Shown here piece after piece: positions 6,923 to 10,603 of a DNA stretch of 10,603 nt (position 1 is the stretch's first letter; the number at the start of each line of letters is the position of its first letter). Origin of the DNA: an uncultured Georgenia sp. (GTDB lineage Bacteria; Actinomycetota; Actinomycetes; Actinomycetales; Actinomycetaceae); contig NZ_CALGNQ010000188.1 of the NCBI RefSeq assembly GCF_937958535.1, positions 1 to 10,603 of the forward strand, read 5' to 3'. Below the pieces are notes generated by a model. That model had not been told where the DNA came from and searched no databases. It worked only from the letters and a program-made list of their open reading frames with translations. Position numbers and translations under genes: made by a program.

Positions 6923-6928
6923 CCCCCC

Positions 6929-7723
6929 ATGCCTCACTGGGACCCCACGCAGTACGCGGTGTTCACCGACGACCGCTCACGACCCTTCGACGACCTCCTC
7001 GACCGCGTCGCTGCCGCCGACCCGTGGACCATCGTCGACCTCGGCTGCGGCAGCGGTGAGCTCACAGCCACCCTGCTCGACCGCTGGCCGACGGCGGAGG
7101 TCATCGGGGTGGACTCCTCCCCCGAGATGCTCGCCCGCGCCCTCCCCCACGCCCGCACGTCGACCGAGGGCGGACGGCTCCGCTTCGAGCAGGCCGACCT
7201 GCGCGAGTGGGTGAGCCACCGCAGCGAGCTCAGCTGCGACGTCGTCGTGAGCAACGCGGCCCTGCAGTGGGTGCCCGGCCACCTCGCCCTGCTGCCGGCG
7301 CTCGTGCGGCTGCTCTCCCCCGGCGGCTGGCTCGCCATCCAGGTGCCCGGCAACCACGACGCCCCGAGCCACACCATCCTCCGCGAGCTCGCGGCGGCCG
7401 AGCCCTTCGCCCCGTACACGGGGCCTGCCGCCCGGCGCCCGACCGTGCCGGGTCCCGCGGACTACCTGGCGGCGCTGACGTCGCTGGGCTGCGCCGTCGA
7501 CACCTGGGAGACGACGTACTACCACGTCCTCGGCGGGAAGGACCCGGTGTGGGAGTGGGTGAGCGGGACGGGGGCCCGCCCGGTGCTCCAGGCGCTGCCC
7601 GAGGAGCTGCGCGCCGACTTCGTCGCCGAGTACAAGGCCCGGTTGCGCGCGTCCTACCCCGCCCAGGAGCACGGCACGACCCTGCCGTTCCGGCGGGTCT
7701 TCGCCGTCGCACGGCGGGTCTGA
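6929..7723 (+). CDS. tam: Trans-aconitate 2-methyltransferase
   Basis: This 264-residue cytoplasmic SAM-dependent methyltransferase methylates trans-aconitate, a spontaneous isomer of cis-aconitate that inhibits aconitase, giving a monomethyl ester. Residues 35-44 (IVDLGCGSGE) are SAM motif I, followed by GVDSSPEML (60-68), the acidic end of the next strand at D90, and SNAALQWVPGH (108-118). Near the C terminus are VDTWETTYYHVL (190-201), WVSGTGARPVLQ and YPAQEHG. These parallel E. coli Tam (252 residues; GIDSSPAMI, NASLQWLPDH, CEVDIWRTTYYH, WVTATGLRPWLQ, YPLQENG) almost block for block, so the assignment is strong rather than merely methyltransferase-like. The N terminus MPHWDPTQYAVFTDDRSRP matches MSDWNPSLYLHFSAERSRP, confirming the start. 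It stands alone, 171 bp after the kinase, with its own operator-bearing promoter and its own terminator hairpin. Confidence 0.93.
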   Translation: MPHWDPTQYAVFTDDRSRPFDDLLDRVAAADPWTIVDLGCGSGELTATLLDRWPTAEVIGVDSSPEMLARALPHARTSTEGGRLRFEQADLREWVSHRSELSCDVVVSNAALQWVPGHLALLPALVRLLSPGGWLAIQVPGNHDAPSHTILRELAAAEPFAPYTGPAARRPTVPGPADYLAALTSLGCAVDTWETTYYHVLGGKDPVWEWVSGTGARPVLQALPEELRADFVAEYKARLRASYPAQEHGTTLPFRRVFAVARRV

Positions 7724-7731
7724 GCCCGCCG
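7712..7731 (+). terminator. Terminator hairpin at the end of tam
   Basis: CGGCGGG (7712-7718) and CCCGCCG (7725-7731) form a perfect 7-bp GC stem. A further T-G wobble closes a 4-base loop, CTGA, that contains most of the tam stop codon. No T-run follows. The position fits an actinobacterial intrinsic terminator. Confidence 0.6.
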
Positions 7732-7742
7732 GCGGACGTCAG

Positions 7743-7774
7743 GGCGGGGCGGGAGGGCGTCTTCGCACCCCGCC
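7743..7774. terminator. Hairpin between convergent tam and the response regulator
   Basis: GGCGGGG (7743-7749) pairs with CCCCGCC (7768-7774) around an 18-base loop. It lies 8 bases beyond the regulator's stop codon, read on the minus strand, and downstream of the tam hairpin, so it could act in both directions. The long loop lowers confidence. Confidence 0.45.
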
Positions 7775-7781
7775 TGGTCGC

Positions 7782-8441
7782 TCAGCTGCTGCGCCAGCCC
7801 TTGGCGCGCTGGCCGGCAACCCAGGCAGCCACCTGGGTGCGGCGCTGCAGGCCCATCTTCGACAGCAGCGAGGTGATGTGGTTCTTCACCGTCTTCTCCG
7901 CGACCCCCAGCCGCTCCCCGATCTCCCGGTTCGACAGGCCGTCGCCGATGAGGTCGAGCACGCGCCGCTCGGAGGGGGTGAGGTCGGCGGTGGGGTCGTC
8001 GTGGTCGGCACGCCGCCGGGTGACGGTGCGCTCGTCGAGCAGGGTGCGTCCGGCGGCCACTGCCTTGATGACGTCGGCGATCTCCGCGCCGCGGACCGTC
8101 TTGAGCAGGTAGGCACGCGCCCCGACCTCCAGCGCCTCGGCGAGCGCGTCGTCGTCGTCGAAGGACGTGAGGACGACCGAGCGGGCCTCGGGCACCTCCT
8201 GCGCAAGTGTGCGGATGATGTCGATCCCGGTGCCGTCCGGCAGCTGGAGGTCGACGAGGAGGATGTCGGGCCGCACGAGGGTGGCGCGGCGGAGGGTCTC
8301 GGCGACGGACCCCGCCTCGGCGACGACGGTCAGCCCCTCGGCGCGGTCGACGACCTCGGCGATGCCCCGACGGACCACCTCGTGGTCGTCGATGATCATC
8401 ACCCGGATGTCGTGCCGTTCGGTCGAACTGTCGGTGCTCAC
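7782..8441 (-). CDS. NarL/DosR-type response regulator, probable partner of the DosS-like kinase
   Basis: This is a 219-residue two-domain regulator. The receiver domain is about 12-130, with the acidic pair D18/D19 in IIDDHEVVRRG, phospho-acceptor D64 in VDLQLPDGTGID, T92/S93 and K114 in YLLK. The LuxR-type helix-turn-helix is about 153-215, with LTPSERRVLDLIGDGLSNRE and the recognition segment AEKTVKNHITSLLSKMGL. From memory, M. tuberculosis DosR (217 residues) has VDDHEVVRRG, EAGSVAEA, RLPDGNGIE, LTSY and AEKTVKNYVSRLLAKLG; the EAGSVAE, LPDG-GI, LTS and AEKTVKN blocks are shared here. KTVKN contains DNA-contacting residues of DosR, so the target motif may be similar. Pairing with the kinase at 5042-6757 is inferred from family and proximity; the two are on opposite strands with tam between. 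The GTG start at 8441 has AAGG 7 bases upstream but also fits a leaderless transcript. Confidence 0.92.
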   Translation of the reverse strand: MSTDSSTERHDIRVMIIDDHEVVRRGIAEVVDRAEGLTVVAEAGSVAETLRRATLVRPDILLVDLQLPDGTGIDIIRTLAQEVPEARSVVLTSFDDDDALAEALEVGARAYLLKTVRGAEIADVIKAVAAGRTLLDERTVTRRRADHDDPTADLTPSERRVLDLIGDGLSNREIGERLGVAEKTVKNHITSLLSKMGLQRRTQVAAWVAGQRAKGWRSS

Positions 8442-8447
8442 GTTCCG

Positions 8448-8453
8448 ACCTTA
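8448..8453 (-). promoter_or_regulatory. Predicted -10 element of the response regulator (leaderless)
   Basis: On the minus strand TAAGGT fits TANNNT and ends 6 bases before the GTG start, so transcription would begin at or next to the start codon. The same bases include AAGG, which could instead serve as a Shine-Dalgarno sequence for a longer transcript. The -35 region falls in the inverted repeat and has no consensus hexamer. Confidence 0.5.
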
Positions 8454-8457
8454 GCGC

Positions 8458-8485
8458 CCCGCGGGCGGCGGGTGCCGCCCGCGGG
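8458..8485. repeat. Perfect 12-bp inverted repeat between divergent promoters
   Basis: CCCGCGGGCGGC (8458-8469) and GCCGCCCGCGGG (8474-8485) are exact reverse complements around GGGT. Three more pairs, GCG (8454-8456) with CGC (8486-8488), extend the stem past a single bulged C. The arms themselves contain the 8-bp palindrome CCCGCGGG twice, centred 20 bp apart, about two helical turns. It lies between the two start codons and over both presumed -35 regions, so an operator role is more likely than termination. Confidence 0.9.
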
Positions 8486-8496
8486 CGCCCCCGTCG

Positions 8497-8502
8497 TAGC
8501 CT
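8497..8502 (+). promoter_or_regulatory. Predicted -10 element of the aldehyde dehydrogenase gene (leaderless)
   Basis: TAGCCT fits TANNNT and ends 7 bases before GTG at 8510, the usual geometry of leaderless actinobacterial genes. No purine-rich Shine-Dalgarno sequence is present beyond a weak GGTGG. The -35 region (about 8474-8479) lies in the right arm of the inverted repeat. Confidence 0.55.
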
Positions 8503-8509
8503 CGGTGGC

Positions 8510-9910
8510 GTGACCCACCTCCCCGCCGGGCCGTCCGCCGTCGTCCCCCCGCTCCGCGCCCACGTCGCCTCGGGTGCGACCCGTCCCCTCTCCTGGCGTC
8601 TCGCCCAGCTCGACCGGCTCACCGCGCTCGTCACGGAGAACGCCCGGGAGCTGCAGGAGGCACTGGCGAGCGACCTGGGCAAGTCGGCGACGGAGAGCCA
8701 CCTCACCGAGCTCGGTGTGCTGATCGAGGAGATCCGGTACGTCCGCCGGCACCTGCGGTCGTGGGTGGCTCCCCGGCGCGTGCCGGTGCCGTGGCAGTAC
8801 CGCCCCGCGCGGGCGTCGGTCGTCCTGGAGCCGCTCGGTGTGGTGCTCGTCATCGCGCCGTGGAACTACCCGGTGTACCTGCTCCTCGGCCCGCTCGTCG
8901 GGGTGCTGGCGGCGGGGAACACCGCGGTGCTCAAGCCCTCGGAGCTGGCGCCGGCCACCGCCGCCGCCGTCGCGCGGCTCGTGCCCCTCTACCTGCCCGG
9001 TGTCACGGTCGTCACCGGTGGCCCGGAGCGCACCACCGAGCTGCTCCGCGAGCGCTTCGACCACATCGTCTACACCGGCGGCGCCCGGGTGGGCCGGATC
9101 GTCATGGCTGCCGCGGCGCGGCACCTGACGCCGGTGACGCTCGAGCTGGGCGGGAAGTCGCCGGTGTGGGTCGACGGCACCACCGATCTGGCGGCCGCCG
9201 CTCGGCGGATCGTCTGGGGCAAGCTCGTCAACGCCGGCCAGACGTGCGTGGCCCCCGACCACGTCCTCGCCCCGCCCGACGTCGCCCGGGCGCTCGAGCC
9301 GCTGCTGGCCCGCGAGATCGCCCGGATGTACGGCCCGGACCCGGCGACGAGCCGCGACTTCGGGCGGATCGTGACCCGTGAGCACGCTGCCCGCCTGGTC
9401 CGGCTCGTGGAGGAGTCGGTGGCGCAGGGAGCCCGGGTGGTGGTGGGCGGTGAGGCGGACGTCGCGGCCCGGTACGTCGCACCCACGGTGCTCGCCGACG
9501 TCACGCCGTCCTCACCGGTCATGGCCGAGGAGATCTTCGGGCCGGTGCTCCCGATCGTCCCGGTCACCGACCTCGACGCCGCGGTCCGGCAGGTCCGGGC
9601 GGGTGAGAAACCCCTGGCGCTCTACGCGTTCACGGCCGACGAGGAGGCCCGGCGGCGGCTGGTGGAGGAGACGTCCTCGGGGGCCGTGGGGCTGGACGTC
9701 CCGCTCATCCACGCGTCCATGCCGACGTTGCCCTTCGGCGGCGTCGGCGGCTCGGGCTTCGGCGCCTACCACGGGGAGGCGTCGGTCCGGACGTTCAGCC
9801 ACGCCAAGCCGGTGGTGCACAAGCGGCTCTCCCCCGACACGCTGGCGGCGGTGCAGCCGCCGTTCACCGCCGTGCGACGGGCGCTGGCCCGACGCATCCT
9901 GCGGCGCTGA
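8510..9910 (+). CDS. Class 3-type NAD(P)-dependent aldehyde dehydrogenase
   Basis: This 466-residue cytoplasmic enzyme oxidises an aldehyde to the carboxylic acid with NAD(P)+. Visible motifs are APWNYP (N119, oxyanion hole), LKPSE (K142), the cofactor-binding turn YTGGARVGR at 188-196, LELGGKSP with general base E212, NAGQTCVAPDHVL with nucleophile C246, EEIFGPVLP (E341, F343) and LPFGGVGGSGFGAYHG. NAGQTC followed by APD, the short length (class 1/2 enzymes are about 490-500) and the AYHG C-terminal block place it in the ALDH3-like group. That group handles medium- and long-chain or aromatic aldehydes; the actual substrate cannot be read. The last residues, RRALARRILRR, are strongly basic. 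The GTG start is supported by the leaderless promoter geometry and by the start of homology soon after. It is divergent from the response regulator across 68 bp and converges on mutM with only 13 bp between stops. Confidence 0.93.
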   Translation: MTHLPAGPSAVVPPLRAHVASGATRPLSWRLAQLDRLTALVTENARELQEALASDLGKSATESHLTELGVLIEEIRYVRRHLRSWVAPRRVPVPWQYRPARASVVLEPLGVVLVIAPWNYPVYLLLGPLVGVLAAGNTAVLKPSELAPATAAAVARLVPLYLPGVTVVTGGPERTTELLRERFDHIVYTGGARVGRIVMAAAARHLTPVTLELGGKSPVWVDGTTDLAAAARRIVWGKLVNAGQTCVAPDHVLAPPDVARALEPLLAREIARMYGPDPATSRDFGRIVTREHAARLVRLVEESVAQGARVVVGGEADVAARYVAPTVLADVTPSSPVMAEEIFGPVLPIVPVTDLDAAVRQVRAGEKPLALYAFTADEEARRRLVEETSSGAVGLDVPLIHASMPTLPFGGVGGSGFGAYHGEASVRTFSHAKPVVHKRLSPDTLAAVQPPFTAVRRALARRILRR

Positions 9911-9923
9911 GCCGTGGCGGCGG

Positions 9924-10603
9924 CTACGGGCGCGGTGTGCGTGGCGGGCGCTGGCAGGTGGGGCAGAACGTCGAGGAGCGGCCCATGAACGACTCCCGGC
10001 GCATGAGCGTGCCGCAGCGCCGGCAGGGCTCCCCGGCCCGGCCGTAGGCGTCGAGCGAGCGGGCGAACCAGCCGCTGGCCCCCTCGACGTCGACGTACAG
10101 CGCGTCGAAGGACGTGCCGCCCGCGGCGAGCGCCTCGCGCATGACGTCCTCCGCGGCGGCGAGCACGTCGACGGCGGCCCGCTGGGTGAGCTTGTCCGTG
10201 GCGCGGCGCGGGTGGAGCCGGGCACGCCAGAGGGCCTCGTCGGCGTAGATGTTGCCGATGCCGGAGACGAGCGACTGGTCCAGCAGGGCCCGCTTGACCT
10301 CGGTACGCCGCGTGCGCAGCCGCCGGGCGAGGCCGGCGCGGTCGAGCGTCGGGTCGAGCGGGTCGCGGGCGATGTGCGCGGCCGGCTCGGGCAGCGCCGG
10401 CAGCGGGGAGCCGTGGCCGCCGGGGCCGCCGTCCACCGTCGGGACGAGCTCGGCGACGAGGAGGTGGCCGAAGGTGCGCTGGTCGACGAACCACAGCTGC
10501 GACCCGTCGGCGAAGTCGAGCTCGACACGCAGATGACGGGTCGGGTCCGGGGGGACGCCGGGTGCCGCGGTGGGTGCCGGGAGGCCGTGCTCGGGACGTG
10601 GGC
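9924..10603 (-). CDS. mutM: Formamidopyrimidine-DNA glycosylase, C-terminal three-quarters (partial)
   Basis: The gene runs off the right edge: the frame is open from base 10603 down to the TAG at 9924-9926, about 225 residues of a usual 270-300. MutM/Fpg removes 8-oxoguanine and other oxidised purines and cuts the abasic strand. The catalytic N-terminal proline is outside the window. Visible are the HLRVEL and VDQRTFGHL strands of the N-terminal domain, ARDPLDP, and the helix-two-turn-helix region with EVKRALLDQSLVSGIGNIYADEALW (K and N contacting DNA). The zinc finger is CRRCGTLMRRESFMGRSSTFCPTCQ: two CxxC pairs separated by 16 residues, with the conserved Arg in FMGR. A Val codon near 10436 can look like a GTG start but is internal, because family homology continues upstream of it. 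Endonuclease VIII (Nei) is the alternative; DPLDP and the SGIGNIYADE block favour Fpg. Confidence 0.92.
   Translation of the reverse strand, partial: PRPEHGLPAPTAAPGVPPDPTRHLRVELDFADGSQLWFVDQRTFGHLLVAELVPTVDGGPGGHGSPLPALPEPAAHIARDPLDPTLDRAGLARRLRTRRTEVKRALLDQSLVSGIGNIYADEALWRARLHPRRATDKLTQRAAVDVLAAAEDVMREALAAGGTSFDALYVDVEGASGWFARSLDAYGRAGEPCRRCGTLMRRESFMGRSSTFCPTCQRPPRTPRP

Noticed and set aside
6758..6928. DosR-type binding box (GGGAC...GTCCC-like dyad) before tam
   Set aside because: I looked for one in this gap and in 8442-8509 and saw only a lone GGTCCC with no dyad partner. The likely target, the cydA promoter, is outside the window.
6758..6928. A small marR/tamR gene next to tam
   Set aside because: The gap is only 171 bp and shows no reading frame with helix-turn-helix character, so any TamR-like regulator must be encoded elsewhere.
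7654..8853. 399-codon minus-strand open frame over the response regulator and the start of the aldehyde dehydrogenase
   Set aside because: It is out of frame with the response regulator, which has full receiver and helix-turn-helix motifs, and crosses a promoter region and an inverted repeat.
10434..10436. GTG as the start of a short mutM (170 residues)
   Set aside because: The frame stays open to the window edge, and the upstream translation carries Fpg blocks HLRVEL and VDQRTFGHL, so this GTG is an internal valine.

Overview
The window is a very GC-rich stretch of a high-GC Gram-positive (actinobacterial) chromosome. GC dominates third codon positions, GTG starts are common, genes overlap by four bases as ATGA or GTGA, and two promoters look leaderless. 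The separate cydA, cydB, cydD, cydC order and the DosS-like kinase fit an actinomycete; a Micrococcales-type organism is my guess, and the species cannot be read from the sequence. No mobile element, CRISPR array, tRNA or rRNA is visible. Most of the window is ordinary core and accessory metabolism. The regulatory layout is the interesting part.

Left to right on the plus strand: the 3' end of cydA, then cydB, cydD and cydC, encoding the cytochrome bd quinol oxidase and its assembly ABC transporter. Overlapping cydC by four bases is a GAF-GAF-HisKA_3-HATPase sensor kinase of the DosS/DosT (DevS) type. It keeps the histidine that binds heme in the mycobacterial oxygen/NO/CO sensors. A bd-oxidase operon therefore appears to carry its own heme-type gas or redox sensor. 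A 30-bp tandem duplication covers the kinase stop codon.

Next comes a 171-bp gap with two overlapping MarR-type operator sequences on a promoter for tam (trans-aconitate 2-methyltransferase). tam converges with a minus-strand NarL/DosR-type response regulator, and two GC hairpins lie between them. The regulator is the probable partner of the kinase although it is about 1 kb away on the other strand. It is divergent from a class 3 aldehyde dehydrogenase. Their 68-bp shared gap holds a perfect 12-bp inverted repeat between two opposed leaderless -10 elements. The window ends with the 3' part of a minus-strand formamidopyrimidine-DNA glycosylase (mutM/fpg), convergent with the aldehyde dehydrogenase.

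Functional reading (inference): the cyd genes support respiration at low oxygen or under NO/peroxide stress. The kinase may sense heme ligands or redox state and pass the signal to the DosR-like regulator. Tam detoxifies trans-aconitate, the aldehyde dehydrogenase removes reactive aldehydes, and MutM repairs oxidised guanine. All fit a respiratory or oxidative-stress neighbourhood, but only the cyd-kinase linkage is structurally compelling.
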